Shown one piece after another: positions 12,425-24,945 of a DNA stretch of 64,000 bases (position 1 is its first letter; the number at the start of each line of letters is the position of its first letter). Origin of the DNA: Ceriagrion tenellum (Eukaryota; Arthropoda; Insecta; Odonata; Coenagrionidae); contig OY720636.1 in NCBI GenBank assembly GCA_963169105.1, forward strand, positions 106,640,539-106,704,538, written 5' to 3'. The notes beneath the pieces were generated by a model, which did no database searches, was not told where the DNA came from, and saw only the letters and a list, made by a program, of their open reading frames with translations. Position numbers and translations under genes: made by a program.

Positions 12425-13488
12425 ATTTTATTTTCAGTATGCAACAAATATTTTCAAGTACATTCTTTTGGTAGATGAAATAATCATTCTTAAATAAATG
12501 CTCAATTATAACGATCGAGAATTACTAAAAAAATTGCCGGATGCATTAGTTGTCCCGCCGTAGAATTCAACGAAAAAAAAATTCATTCCTTTAACCGGAC
12601 TCAAAGTTTAGGGATGCAAATGTGATTCGTAATCTTCAACTTATTTCTCTCCTTGATCCAAAACCTTAATCTCACGTTGCGATATTACCTCCCTTGCTTC
12701 TCTACCTCTCAAACAGTCGTAATTCCTTTTGGTTAGGGTTTTATTTATGCTTGCGCTCTTTCTTCTCCACTAATTTTCCCCTAGTTTTAGTTCTCTCTTT
12801 TTCACAATATTCAACTTTTATTCCGCAACCTACGTCTGCTCTTTAGTATCCCATCCAGCTCGTCCTCGTAACATCACTTAAGAGGCCCGTTATTTTAAGA
12901 TTTCTCCTTGTTTTCTTCATAATGGCTCGTCGGAACTTTTACCGAAGAGCACATTATGCGATAAATGGAGTTTATTGTTTTTCATTTATATTTCCAGCAG
13001 AAATGTGTTTTCGGTGAGCACAGAACCACTCAGGGAAATCTCTTAAACAACCATCTAAAATCTATTTCATCTTCATGACTTCCCTGGATTGCAACTTATC
13101 CGGAGAGTTTACTATTTTCTCTCCAGCCAATATCACATCTCGTGACTATGCAAGGCAAATGGTTTGACTAGAGAGTCGTTCGGATAAAAAGAGTTTTATT
13201 GGTGAAAACCACTTAACCTTCGAAATGCATTTTACAACTCGAGCTCTCGATTCCAGTTTCCCGGTAATTTTTCGCAAATAATTTGCCATTCATTACTCAT
13301 TCAATTACATTCATCACTAAGCGATGAGCTTCTCTTAGTCTAATGATGGCAAATGGATGTGGCCCATTACTTTCTCCTTCTACAGGTTCCAAAGCCATGA
13401 GGTAATACTTATATACTAGCGGCAGAGCAATTAAACCTCGCATTGAGCGGGAAAATAGATTTTCACGGTATTACGCTAGCCTCTGTGG
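12425..13488. other. unannotated DNA
   Basis: No supported feature. The part near 12640-12860 is pyrimidine-rich. Confidence 0.5.
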
Positions 13489-13489
13489 C

Positions 13490-13827
13490 TCTAATTTAGT
13501 AACAGAAATTCACTTTGCGGATTCATTTACCCATAATCGGAACATAGTTATTATTGATTTTTGATACATATTGACAAAAATGATCATTATCATTTTACTG
13601 GATTTAAAATTGAAATTTGATTATGCATACATGCGTCAAACTCAAAAGTCACTAGTACTCCAATTTAGTAACAGAAATTCACTTTGCGGGTTAATTTACC
13701 CATAATTGGAACATAGTTATTGTTGATTTTTGATATATATTGACAAAAATGATCATTATAATTTTACTGAATTTAAAATCGAAATTTGATTATGCATACA
13801 TGCGTCAAACTCAAAAGTCACTAGTAC
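13490..13827. repeat. tandem duplication, 2 x 169 bp
   Basis: Two head-to-tail units, 13490-13658 and 13659-13827, align without gaps at a constant offset of 169 bases. They differ at only a few positions (for example 'gcggattcat' versus 'gcgggttaat'). The unit is AT-rich and non-coding and contains 'atgatcatta' and 'atgcatacatgcg'. The length is in the nucleosome/satellite range, so it may be a satellite-type monomer or a simple local duplication. Confidence 0.9.
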
Positions 13828-13829
13828 GC

Positions 13830-15300
13830 TAAGGAAACGAAAACAAAGCTTGCGATGAAGCAAGTAACAAAATTCTTGGATTTGGTAGTCATCATTGGAT
13901 ACTCCTGGCCATTTGATTTCTCGGAAACTGTTCGGATATATTTACATTTGAAATCTGGGTGCGTGCTTACTTTTGCTGCTACATTTTACTCCTGAATAAT
14001 TATTTGAAATGGGTTCAGTAGAATATCTAGTATTTCACTCATCTCTTAGTCTTTATAGCTAAACCAATTGCCAGGGAGTCTTTTGTACCCCACTAATTTC
14101 TCCACTGCAAGCAATGAAAGATTTCTAGGGAGAAAGGTGTTTCATTCAATCCTTTTATCGTGATGGATTAATATTGTGCTTCCATTACATTTGATCGTTT
14201 GCTTCTACTCCTACGGAGTTACTGGTAATATCGTATATTACGCAATGAAGATAATAATGATGCCTTGATGGGGTTCGCAGTTCCACATTCTAATTTTTAA
14301 AAATATTGATTTAGATTCGCAGCTCCAAACAACACAGTTGAGAAGAAGCAGACGGAAAGTTAATCAAGATTGATCTACGCATCAAATGAAACACAGGCTG
14401 AAAACATGAATGCCGTCCGTTAGGAATATGTATACAATCGTGAGCGTCTTTGTTCTCAATATCTCGTCGTCTTCTTGTTTTGGGATTTTTGCCTTCTTAG
14501 TCAGTCTGCGACCCCATTCATGTGTTCGCGATGGTTGCTACGTGATTGTTTGGACAAAATAATTTGAGAAGGGGGAGGAGACGAAAAAAAAGTATTTTCC
14601 TCCCCTGTTTTCCTTCGAGATTTCTCGTCACATCTCTCTCTCTCTCTTTCATTCTCCTTCTACCTGTTCCTCAGACCTTCCCCCTCTACTTTCCAGGCTC
14701 CCTCCTTCTTTTCCTCGTCCCCCTCCTCTTTATGGACGCGTCTGGCAACTTTTCGGTCCACTTCCACCCTTCGCCCGCCACAGACACCGCACCGCCCTCT
14801 TCAAAATGTCTACCGAGTTCTCCCTTCCTCCACAACCCCACCTCCCTCTTTTCCACCATCTCCACCCCATCACCCAATCCCTCTGACCCCTCTCTTCCCC
14901 CCCGCCCTCCCAACCTCCGTGCCTTACGTGAAAGAGGTATTAAAAAAAGTCGCCGTCCTCGCCTTAGATGTATTTTATTTATTTATTTTTTTTCATGCGT
15001 GCGGTTCAGATGGCCGAAACTTTCTGGCTATTTTTTTTTTTCAAATTTTATTTCTGCCGGGACCAGAATTTCAGATGTTTTTCCTTTTTTTTTCCTTCAA
15101 ATGTTCCTCTGGAAAGTGAGCTGTTTTATCAGACTCCGCGCATTATCCTTCACAGCCGAGACGATATGAATTTTTTTCCTGCGGTGGAAGGACGTTTGTA
15201 GGTTTAGTCGGAGATCACCTGTTTAAAGGGAGGAGAGCGTTGAAGGCATTAAAGAGGATGTGGTGAAAGTAAAAATCTTCATCGAGAGACTTTCCGTTCG
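13830..15300. other. unannotated DNA with pyrimidine-rich block
   Basis: No gene supported. 14560-14930 is strongly C/T-rich on the plus strand, with (CT)n at about 14632-14648. It leaves a long open frame (207 codons, 14546-15169) whose product is low-complexity S/P/F-rich. I do not call it coding. Confidence 0.4.
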
Positions 15301-15306
15301 CAGGAT

Positions 15307-15660
15307 TCTTCGACGCTCTGATCAATTAAAATTGATAGGATGTTTGGCATCGGAGTTGAAATACTATACTAGTGCCAGTAATATTGTTGTAGAAAGTATC
15401 TTAGAAGTGGCATCGGAGTTATTTTTTTGGGGGTACATAAAGGAAAACGAAGTGAAAAATAATATTTTAATAACATTAATTGATTACATTGTAATTATTC
15501 AATTATTTTAATATGGCTATGCCAGAAAAAGTGCAGGTACGAGGGATACGAAAAACATTTCTTCTTTGACGCTGTGATCAATTAAAATTTATAGGATATG
15601 TGGCATCGGAGTTGAAATACTATACTTGTAATGGTAAAAAGTTGTAGAAAGTATCATAGT
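15307..15660. repeat. direct repeat pair (about 95 bp each) around a dispersed repeat
   Basis: 15307-15405 and 15562-15658 share 'gatcaattaaaatt', 'ggcatcggagttgaaatact' and 'gttgtagaaagtatc', an offset of about 255 bases. The DNA between them (15420-15560, including 'ttttaataac' and 'ggctatgcc') has a second, diverged copy at 19265-19435. The layout, flanking repeats around a core, suggests a dispersed element, but no coding sequence or termini are recognisable. Confidence 0.65.
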
Positions 15661-15664
15661 GGTC

Positions 15665-18600
15665 ATTTTTGAGAAGACTACTTTTGTTCATGCCGAATGA
15701 ATTCATAATCTATAATGCTCTCTCTGATTAGTGCGGTAGAGATCGTAGTCTTCACTCATAACACAATCCTAAAGGCAGCGATCATCAAGTTGATGAACAA
15801 ACCTTTGGAAACAGCACCCTTTGAAAAAAAGAGTGGAAATTAAACAAAGGAATATATTATAATTGAGTGAAGTAACTGTTTGTATAAAATAATAATCGCT
15901 TGATAGCCTTCGTCAAACTTGAATGCCCTCTTTGTATCCATTGGAAAATTCAGCTAATTGCAAGATGTCTTATGTGACACATTGACATGACCTCGAACGA
16001 TCACTTGCTAAGCTCAAAACATATGGAAGTCACGAGTTTACCTTGACTAGCCTTCCATGGGAAATTAATTCTTACTTGAAAATTTGATACATGCTACTGA
16101 GCATTTTAATTCAAATATTTAAATATTAAGTTTAATTGAATGGTTTTCAACGACATAACTATGATGAACTTAGAGGCATTGGAAAGGGTATACTGTAACG
16201 CCTTTGTGTTTTCTTTTGGCAGCGCTTAATTTTCGGTTTTTCTGGTACAACGTTCATCTCCTCTCTCTCCTCTCCAACAATCCCCACTCTCCAAACTTCA
16301 GCAACTCCCTTACAACCAACAAAGACTATACAAAATAAACAAATTAAACAATAAAACACAAAAATAAGAAATAAGAGAAAACACACAAAATTAACAATAA
16401 ACTTATTAAATATTAAAACACACAAAACAAACAATAACTCAAGGAGCGCGGTGTTACAATGCTCTATCACAAGTGAATGAAACAATAAAATTTAATCAAA
16501 AATAATTCTCGCGTCTGGGTAGCGTGTATTCTGCCTCCTTTAACGTTAATGCACGATTGGAGGGAAGGCGTCGTATTACGTGTTACTTTTCATTGATTTT
16601 GGATATGCAAGGTGAAGAGTAAAAGTTTTAGAGTGACCACAATAAATGAATCGGGACAATGCTCGACGGTGAGGGTATAATTTTGTTTGGCTATTGTTCC
16701 TAGCCGCACTTTTTCAAATTAATTCAACGGATCAGAAGGTAATGCATAATTTATCTTTGCACGGTAACGATTATTTTTGTGTATTGTGAGGAATTCCATG
16801 GTTAATCACCAAGCTTCAATGCTTCACGAGACCGTAAGTAATAGGTCACACGTTGCAATAAATTTTGATAGAATAATATTCCACATGACCTATATAAGTA
16901 CTAAACGCCGAAGATTTTTTTGGAGAAATAACGGTCAGCCACAGAGATGGTGTTCTTTGTTTTGGTAAACTTTAGTCGGCTATGGAGCCCCTGTTATTTC
17001 TTGAATGGTCCGATACTTGTATTTTTCGAGGATAAAAATGGTAAGTTTCACTGTATAGACATGACTGCGCGACCTCTATAACTTTCATTCAAAGAATTTT
17101 CTACTCGTTACTCCGCGGAATCATCGAGAAAGGCTTTTTCTTGTATTTCATATTGTTTATTTTTCCTTACCCTTCTCATCGACTCGCTCCCCCACTCCCC
17201 ATCATCTTCCCTAATTACCGCGACCATTTTTCCATCTCTCCTCCTCCGTCTGCCCTCGCCCGCATCCGACGCCGCTGCCGCGAGCAATTATAGAGTCTCA
17301 TTGTCCTCAGGATTCCTTTTACGAGGGCGCAGAATGAGAAAGCTTCGTAGGTTTTTAATCATTAATCTTCCCGGTCCTTATTCGTCTCGCCAGATTCCAA
17401 ATAAGACAATATGCTCCGTCTGTGGTCCAGTCTGGGTATTGAATAGTGCTTGTGTAACGGAAATATTCCGTCTCTCTTTTTCGCTCTCTCTCTTCCCTTC
17501 GTTTTGCCGAATTCTGAGAAGTCCCTTTTTCTCCACTCTCATTGTCTATTTCTGGAGAAAGGTGCGCGAGAATACTTTATGATTTCGTCAAAAAGGCATG
17601 CAGATAAAAAAAATGTAGTTTGAATATTTGTTTCCATGATTGCACCAAACTTAGAGGGACTTCTTTACAAAGTTATTGTGATTTCCTAAAGCATTATGGA
17701 GAAATTTTACCAAGTTGAGGTGGAAAATATTGAATCCTTGTGGTGGTTTTTGAGTTCTTAAGCTCTTTGTTCTTATTTTCCGCTTGCCCGAACATAAACT
17801 GACTTTTCTCTGACCTGGAGAGTCAACTGATGAACTTGTTCACCGAAATGTCTTCGTGCTCGTTTCATAATTTTAGAAAAATTAACGCGTATAATATATA
17901 TCGTTGGTGTAAATATTTATTTGTCTCGCATTTACCCAATAAATTTGTCAATTTTCCACAGCTTCACTATCAGAAGAGTCTCTGTTTCTGCGGACAGAGG
18001 AGCGTCTGTTTTTTTTATTCTTTCAAGCCTGCGGAAGTTATGAATACAATCCCGTGTTAATTGAATCTTAATTTTTGTGTTCCTACCGAAAATTATTTTA
18101 ATTTGCGCCTTTTCTTTTGAAATGTTGAAATTTCTTTTCTTTTGAAATTATGGTTTGGGATGGGTTAGAAACCGTGAAAATATTTTTACATTTGTATTTG
18201 GTCTCATCTTGAGGAAATAAAATTCTCCCCTATGTGTTGTGCACTAATTTTTTAAATTAAAATAATGAATGGTAACATTCACACGTGACCAAATATTTAA
18301 AATTTTAGAGTGTTTTCCATAAAGGGAACTACTCTTACCATTGCGGGAAACTATTGTGGAATATATAAGGTCCGTGAAAGTGTTGGTCACCGACAGTGAA
18401 AAAGTCTAAGTCCGATGTTCTTGAAGACTGGGATTTATTTTTCTCACAATCTTCCACTATCATGCTTTCTCAGTTGTCAGATTTAGTTCACTCAGTGAAA
18501 GTGTAGGTATAATGAAGGATCTATTGCCCCAATCCTCTTGTGTTCTCCTTTGTGAACCTTAGTTGGCATTAAATCGTATCGATGTCCATAATTTTCCCCT

Positions 18601-19260
18601 CTCCCTAATGGCAAACCAACTTATGATCTAAAAGGAATGGCGAAGAAAGTAAAATTTGACTTCTTAGATGCCACAGCCCGCGAGGTCGAATGCAACGACA
18701 TCAATTAAGCCCTGATCAGCTACTTGTATGATGGATGATTTCATCCCTTGACGAAAACATGGCAACAAAATACGTCCATCATAAATATATTTTGCGGTTT
18801 ATCCCAGCAAGTCAACGGTACAAGGTTCGATTCGAGGGCGAAGGATAATATTTCTTAGCGGCTATATCATTGAATTTCTTCATCGTATTTTTGGCGATGA
18901 CAAAACTCATGAACTACAGAAAATCTGCGTGTTCTTAGATGTTCAGGCACGCTAATTAGTTTTGAAGAGTTCAAAACATTCAGCGTATTGGTTTTAAAAT
19001 TCACTTTGCAATGCACTGTTTCAAGGAGTGTTCGCGAGTGTGGATAGCTTTACAGCATTTTTCAGATATAATATTTATTTACTTTAATTTGAAACTTTCA
19101 TTTGAAAAATTTTTGCCTATTAATGGAGTGCCTGTTTTTCCGCGCTCGTTTCTTTAACATAAACAAAGTTCCAACAAATGACGCAATTGAGAGACATTTT
19201 TACAAAATTTTAAGTCATTGATGTTCGAGTTTCCGAATATTTTCTGCAAATCAAAAGTGA
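15665..19260. other. unannotated DNA
   Basis: 3.6 kb with no recognisable gene. 16240-16440 is C/A-rich. 17160-17330 is a small CpG-rich patch. A B-box-like string at about 18820 is not convincing as a tRNA or SINE. Confidence 0.45.
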
Positions 19261-19264
19261 ATTA

Positions 19265-19435
19265 TTAAATATCTATTACTTAGGGGTGACATAAAGAAAA
19301 GCAAAGCAAGAAATACAATTTTAATAACGTAACATGATTTTAATTATTTTAATTATTGAATTTGGCTAATATGGTTATGCCCAAAAAATTGGCACACGCA
19401 CGCGGTATGCGAAAAACGCTTTCTCCCCAGAATCT
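19265..19435. repeat. second copy of the 15.4-kb dispersed repeat
   Basis: Matches 15430-15560 through 'acataaag-aaa', 'ttttaataac', 'aattattttaat', 'tatggctatgcc'-like sequence and 'tgcgaaaaac'. It lacks the flanking direct repeats seen at 15.3-15.66 kb. Confidence 0.5.
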
Positions 19436-19439
19436 CAAC

Positions 19440-20880
19440 AGACGCTCAATCTCTCAGATAAACATAAAATTGCCCATTTTTTTAAAATCTCAATTTTTAC
19501 CTGATGTATAGCAGAACTAACGAGTAAAAATTGCGATATTTTGTGTTACAAGGATCATAATGCTCTCATGTTGATGGAAGGCGCATAAAAAACAGCCATG
19601 AGATTTCCAAATTTATTAAATACGAAATTTTCCCGAGGTGAGTTCAAAGATTAACTTTCTATTCAAAAGTTTCTCCCCCTAGAATGTTAAGCGTTACGTA
19701 GTTTTCCCCTTTTATTTCATCTTTACGGTTTTTTCTTCTATAATACATGCACTTATTTCGTTTTTCCTCCACCCATGGGCGTCGGCAGAAGTCGGAATGT
19801 ATATTATCCATAATCTGCGGTGCATCTTAAAAGTGCCGTGTCTCCCCCCCACTACCAACCCTGTTCGCGACGCGTGAAACCGTTTCGGGTATCTATCTGT
19901 CGACACCCTTGCCTCGTACGGGTGGGGGGGGCGGGGGGCGACGCCTTAACGGGGCAGGTTGCTCTGGGCTCCCCCGCCCCGGGGTAAGAAGTGAGTGGGC
20001 GTCCCAAAAACTGGCGAAGAAACGTCGTGTGTCACTCGCGGCGGAGGCGTAAAGCTAAGCTAGCTTCTAGCTAGTCGCACCCATTTCAATCTCAGTCCTT
20101 TCCCCCTGAGAAAAAATAAAACCTTTTGAATGCAATAGGTGACACATCTCTTTCTCGAGGTTTTCTCGCCGAATTTTTTTTAAGATGGAAAAAAATGTCC
20201 CCTTTCGTCCAATTATGTATGTAAGAGAGATCACGTGCCTCTCATCTTTTCGCCGCGTAGATACGCGATGACACGAGACTATAAGGTTGGGGACTCGGAT
20301 GCGATCTTTAAGGAGTAGAGACGAGTTGACGGCCACGCCCTTTTCTATATTTCACCGACCATGCCAACGAAAAGTGTCCACAATGTTTTGATTCATTGTA
20401 TTTGTACACCACGTAACGCACATGCCTCGGAAAATGTTCACTCAGACATAAATTTCAACACGTTTTATTGAGCGTTGGAAATATTTCGACTAAAAGCAGA
20501 ATTCCCGTAACCTTTTTTTATTAAAAAAAATTTTTTGAAAATTATTCTCAAGTTTAACTCAGGTAATGATGGATCTGGAATTTTACCTTAGAGATGTAAT
20601 TTAGAAAATAATATCTTCTTCCTAGTATTTTGGCAACTAATATGAAAACATTCTAACAATAATTGAAACTCGGCAAATAGGATTGCTGCCATCAACGATA
20701 CATCGAGACGACCGTTTCTAAGAGGAAGAATTTAAGACTGAGGAAGGTTTTATTGAAGTGCCTAAATTTATCTGCAAAAGCTATTCGCTCAAAATCGTGA
20801 AAATACGCTAGACTCTCGCGAGTAGTCTACTTAAAGTATGGTACCTCCACCCCATATTATCTATTTTCAAATGGAAATAT
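19440..20880. other. unannotated DNA with G-rich block
   Basis: No gene supported. 19915-20070 is G-rich and CpG-rich, with runs of six or more G at 19920-19940, and could form G-quadruplex on the plus strand. Confidence 0.4.
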
Positions 20881-20884
20881 TCAT

Positions 20885-22115
20885 AGAATTGCTGATCCCT
20901 ATGCCGAAGTCTCAAATCTTTCATTTTTCATGGACATGTCATCGTCATCCTTTCTCATCGATTCCTTTAGTGCTTTCACGGAAATGCATATTTGGACAGT
21001 GTCAAGGTCGTAAATTTTTCTCTAAGTAAGTTATCTCTCGCCTAATACAAACCGGAACTTATAGAGAATTCACAACCAAAAATATAGACTTTAGGGAGCG
21101 TTTTGAATCTTGAACAACTAAAATTCAATATCTCCACAAGTTGCGGCCCCTTCGTTCCGCTAATTCCTGCCAAATACCACTCTCGAATATTTCAAACATA
21201 TTTAAAAAATAATAGTTCCTATCCCTGTATTAAAGTTCAAAATCTTTCATTTTCATGAACATGTCATCACTTAAGGTAGTTTGAGCGAAATATCATTTTA
21301 TTTAGAAATCAATGAGTTTGGTCTCATTTTTAAGAAAAATATATCACCCTTCAAATGATACCAAAAATTCAACCCCTTACCACATTAATTTCCGAGATAT
21401 TTGCCAAAAAATATCAGCCCTTTTACATGGGAAATGGTACGTGTATGCACTCCAGAGAGACATTATTCACAAAATGAGGTATTTATAACACTTAGATGTC
21501 GTACAAAAACTAACAGCGTGTAGTTTGTACGTTTTCTTGACTACATTTGAAAATTTATCATATAGTCACCGCAGTAGGTTCTTGGGTATCGCGAAAAAAC
21601 CTTTTCTTTTGAAGGAGTTTCAAAGGCACCGCGAGAAAAAAATTAGTCAAGTTAATGACTGGTCTAGATATTTTCATTTAATTACTTACAGTTTCTGTCA
21701 CATAAAACTATATTATTGCACCATTAATAATGCAATATTTAATTGATGTGTCCTACAGCTGGTGAAATTAAAACGTATAATTCGAGTATGATCTTTATTA
21801 TGACTAGGGAACTATCTCGCTCGGACTAACTTAATCGTTGGTGTCTTTATCCTTTCTCTTGACTCCAGGACTGCTTGTACGGAAATGCTTATCTTAATGC
21901 CTTACTTAGGTGAAGTTATAAATGTTTCTCTAATAAGATTTTCAGTCACCTAATACAAACCGAAATTCATTAGTATTCACATCCAAAACTATAGACTTTA
22001 GTGAGTGTATTGATTCTTGAAACAATAAAATTAAATATCAGAACTAGCAAAAGTCGAGTAATTCCTCCCAAATGCCGCTCTTGCACATTCCCGACATATT
22101 TGACGTATGACACGT
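20885..22115. repeat. tandem duplication of a ~330-bp unit, second copy interrupted
   Basis: Unit 1 is about 20885-21215. Unit 2 starts directly after it at 21216 and ends near 22115, but is split by a 556-bp insertion plus its TTAA (21271-21834). Removing that insertion leaves about 331 bases, equal to unit 1. Shared blocks include 'aaatctttcattt', 'tttctcta', 'cctaatacaaacc', 'atagacttta' and 'ttgaa-caa-taaaatt'. Divergence is about 25-30 percent by eye, so the duplication is old. There is no coding signal. Confidence 0.75.
21275..21830 (+). mobile_element. TTAA-flanked non-autonomous element, copy 1 (556 bp)
   Basis: Bounded by TTAA at 21271-21274 and 21831-21834. The ends are imperfect inverted repeats (GGTAGTTTGAGCGAAATATC against GTTAGTCCGAGCGAGATAGT). 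The whole body is the reverse complement of 35441-36016, and part of it matches 63209-63585. TTAA duplication with inverted ends is the signature of piggyBac-superfamily MITEs, but the termini lack the usual leading CCC, so the superfamily is inferred. It has no coding capacity. It is nested in the second unit of the 330-bp duplication and is therefore younger than it. Confidence 0.75.
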
Positions 22116-22119
22116 AGTA

Positions 22120-23470
22120 TTTAATGTTTATTGCAATGGGGGTGTTCGTATGATGAAGCAATACGCTATGTCCATTGAAGGGAATCAGGCTGTTGTACGG
22201 CAGAGGAGAGGTAAACACACTGCACAGAGTCTTCGGCTGGATTGTTATCTCAGCTCATGTCGGCGGTGGGATAAAAACAGGCAGGCGCTAATGGTATTCG
22301 CATTAAGCTCTAGGAGTACAAATATTGCGTGTCTGCTTCCTTCCGCTTCAAGGATGAATGGACTCACTGTTGAATTCTGTTGCCTTAAACAAGGATTTGC
22401 CCGTAGGTTGATTTCACCGATTTTATGGAATAGTTTGTTGAAAGAACCCTTAACCGGGCTGGAGCGGTAATCGTGGGCATTTTTTTAAACAATTATGATG
22501 ATGAGTCACATATTATTTCGCGTTTAAAGGTACTAGTATGTACATATTTAATCGCGGGTATTTGAGGGCACACATTTTTAATAATTTAACAAGGTAATCG
22601 AAAATTCATTCTTGGACCAAATTTCACTTGAGTCCAACTTTTTGTGAGGAACTCCACGTATACAAAATTATGGCAATAACGCAAGACTCATATTTAAATA
22701 TTTTCCTAAAAATTAAGCATATCATGACAAGAATTTTGACATTCAAAATTCAGACTAATGTATTTTGTTATGAGTTTTTTTCCGAATATTGAACTCTGCG
22801 TGACCAATTGGTATTTGTTTGAAACAATTATGAGTCTTGTATTATTTCGAATTTACAAGAAAATCAGCATGAATTTATGAAATATATGCCTTGTGTTATA
22901 AGACTTCCTGTTTGAATAGCAGTGAATTACTGTAAGTCCAAATCGGTACGACGCAACTTTTATCTAATTTGTTCATAGGAATTGCAAATGAAGACATGCA
23001 CGAAAAGTTTCTCGAAAAATCGGTAAATTTACAAAAATGACTCGAGTCACCATAATGCGTTGGTACCTCTGATGTTCTGACAAAGGCAGACTAGTCGCTT
23101 TGTCGCCGGTTGCCTTCCACGGAGTTCGATGATCCTGAAAATCGGCCCGCTTAATTTTCTAGTCTATTTATCCAAACGATTTACCCGGTTGTGATCCCAG
23201 TAAGCTCCCATCCATAGCCTGACGTCATTTCGTTTAGTTACCAGATCTATCTGAGATTTATTTAATGTACCAATATGAATAATGTCGTGTTTACTTGGTT
23301 GAATATTTTAAAGTATCATTACAATAATGGTTATTATTCTACAACTCAACTGGTTGGCTACCTGGGGAGGTAGCTGAGGTTATTTTCACTATTCGTGATA
23401 AGTGAGTAGGTTGGAACGGATTTGGTGGGGAATGGAGGAAGAGTGGAAAGAGAATTTAATGATAACATTT
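22120..23470. other. unannotated DNA
   Basis: No supported feature. An open frame at 22150-22470 (+, 106 codons) has no recognisable domain. Confidence 0.45.
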
Positions 23471-23477
23471 ACAAAAT

Positions 23478-23597
23478 CACAGCTTCAAAAAACACACGAC
23501 CCGGGTTTCATCGCTTAAGCGTCATCTTCAAGTGAGCAGGACCTGAAGATGACGCTTAAGCGTTGAAACCTGGGTCGTGTGTCTTTTAAAGCTGTGG
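23478..23597. mobile_element. Penelope-like terminal-repeat hairpin element, copy 2
   Basis: A compact inverted repeat: about 54-bp arms (23478-23531 and 23542-23597) around a 10-base loop, with roughly 90 percent pairing. Both arms contain the end sequence CACGACCCGGGTTTCA (or one base off) also found at both ends of the GIY-YIG-bearing Penelope element at 40781-41761. This is therefore a deletion derivative of a related element reduced to its terminal repeats. Transcribed, it would fold into a long hairpin and carries a hammerhead-like motif. Confidence 0.75.
23541..23580 (+). ncRNA. hammerhead-like ribozyme motif, stem III CCTGGG
   Basis: CTGAAGA (23543-23549), one T, stem II GACGC / GCGTT with loop TTAA, GAAA (23565-23568), CCTGGG, then TC (23575-23576). 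All invariant core positions of the hammerhead (C3 U4 G5 A6 N G8 A9; G12 A13 A14; A15.1; U16.1 H17) are present. The extra T after box 1 and a stem III too short to fold within one molecule match the small Penelope-associated hammerheads that act as dimers. Predicted cut after C23576. Confidence 0.55.
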
Positions 23598-23599
23598 TG

Positions 23600-24944
23600 T
23601 TGTACTTACATGTTTTCACTAAATTTTTTGAAATATGGAATACCATTAAGTTTCAAAGGAACTTGTATCATTTAGAGTGGAAAGAAGCCTGGCTTCGGAA
23701 ATTGCCTAATCTTAACGAAAGGCATTAAGGAGTCCACGGTTCAAATTTCGCTCAGACCAATGACGGAAGGGTCATTGTCTAAGGTCGATCGCGGATCATC
23801 GGGATTGGAAGCTACTTCAATGGCCGCCAATGCCAATCAGGTCCGCATTCTCCATCACAAGTAACTAGACATCGAGTCATGTTTATCCGTCATCACTTCG
23901 TTTTATTTCCGTCACCTGGAGGTGATTCCTATCACGAATACCGCAGTCACATTGCATCTGTGTGATTTTTCATCACCCAATCAGGATGGTGGGTCATCTC
24001 GCTTCGACAGCCACACTCAACATATGACTCCCCTAGTAGAGCTCTCTTTGGGGGAGAAGTGGCGCTCGAGTGATTGAGAATGCGTCCACCGCTGCCAACA
24101 ATCAACGGAATCCCCTGGTTGTTGCCGGCGTGTTAGGGTCTCAGGTGGTCCTGCACATGGCACCTCCCCTTGGAGTCGATCGCTTTTGGCAGATTTCCAT
24201 GGAATGGTCGGGGAAAGAGGGAGTAGATTCCCGTGACGGTGCATCTGTGCATCCTAACAAATGCTACGCTCTGAGCGTGTGCAACTGATTAAACGAGGGA
24301 GTTTGGATGGTTTGAGGAGGAAAATATGGAATAAGCGTATCTGGGGAACCTCTCATGAGCCTCATAACAGCACCAGATTCTGAGCTTGCACAAAAGGAAG
24401 TTTGCAATAATGTATTTCTAATCGTAGAATACTTAAATTCACTATTGTGAAAATGATGACATTAAGACATTTATTTTTTAGGTATGCACCTCTTATGCCT
24501 CCATAGCGAATATCCTCGAATTTATGTATCATATCCATTGACAAAAATCCAATTGAAGCATGAATACCGAACAAGGTACTAACAGATGCATAACTTCATT
24601 GTCGCAAAGGTTTATCACATAAATTACACTTTCAATAAGAAGAGAACATTCGTGAAGTCGAAGGGAAACATTGGTGGAACCAAAAAAACCTGATAATTTG
24701 TTGGGTGAAACCCTCACGGAGATGCATATGATTTTGGCATTAAAACACCGCTCCTTTGATAGTATTAAATATAACCTACACGTATTGAAAGGGCTGTTTG
24801 AGCTGATTATCCAAGTGCGTTCCTACCTGACCCAGATTGCAAGAATTAGATTCAGTTTTACTCTCATTTTCAATGTTCGAATATATGAATTTCTTCGCAA
24901 CGAATGTGTTCTTAGCTCGCTTATCCAACACGGGTGTTAATGAT
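23600..24944. other. unannotated DNA
   Basis: No supported feature. The segment at 23870-24290 is richer in GC, with short open frames on both strands and no recognised product. Confidence 0.45.
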
Positions 24945-24945
24945 A

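Noticed and set aside
14546..15169. 207-codon open frame
   Set aside because: Follows a pyrimidine-rich tract. The product is a Ser/Pro/Phe-rich string, and the minus strand is also open. Compositional artefact more likely than coding.
18800..18850. B-box-like string 'aaggttcgattcgag', possible tRNA or SINE
   Set aside because: No A box at the right distance and no closing arms.
22150..22470. 106-codon open frame after the 330-bp duplication
   Set aside because: No recognisable domain, no repeat homology and no conserved start context that I can verify.
23080..23150. tRNA-like string 'ggagttcgatgatcc'
   Set aside because: Resembles a B box only loosely. No cloverleaf or SINE body nearby.
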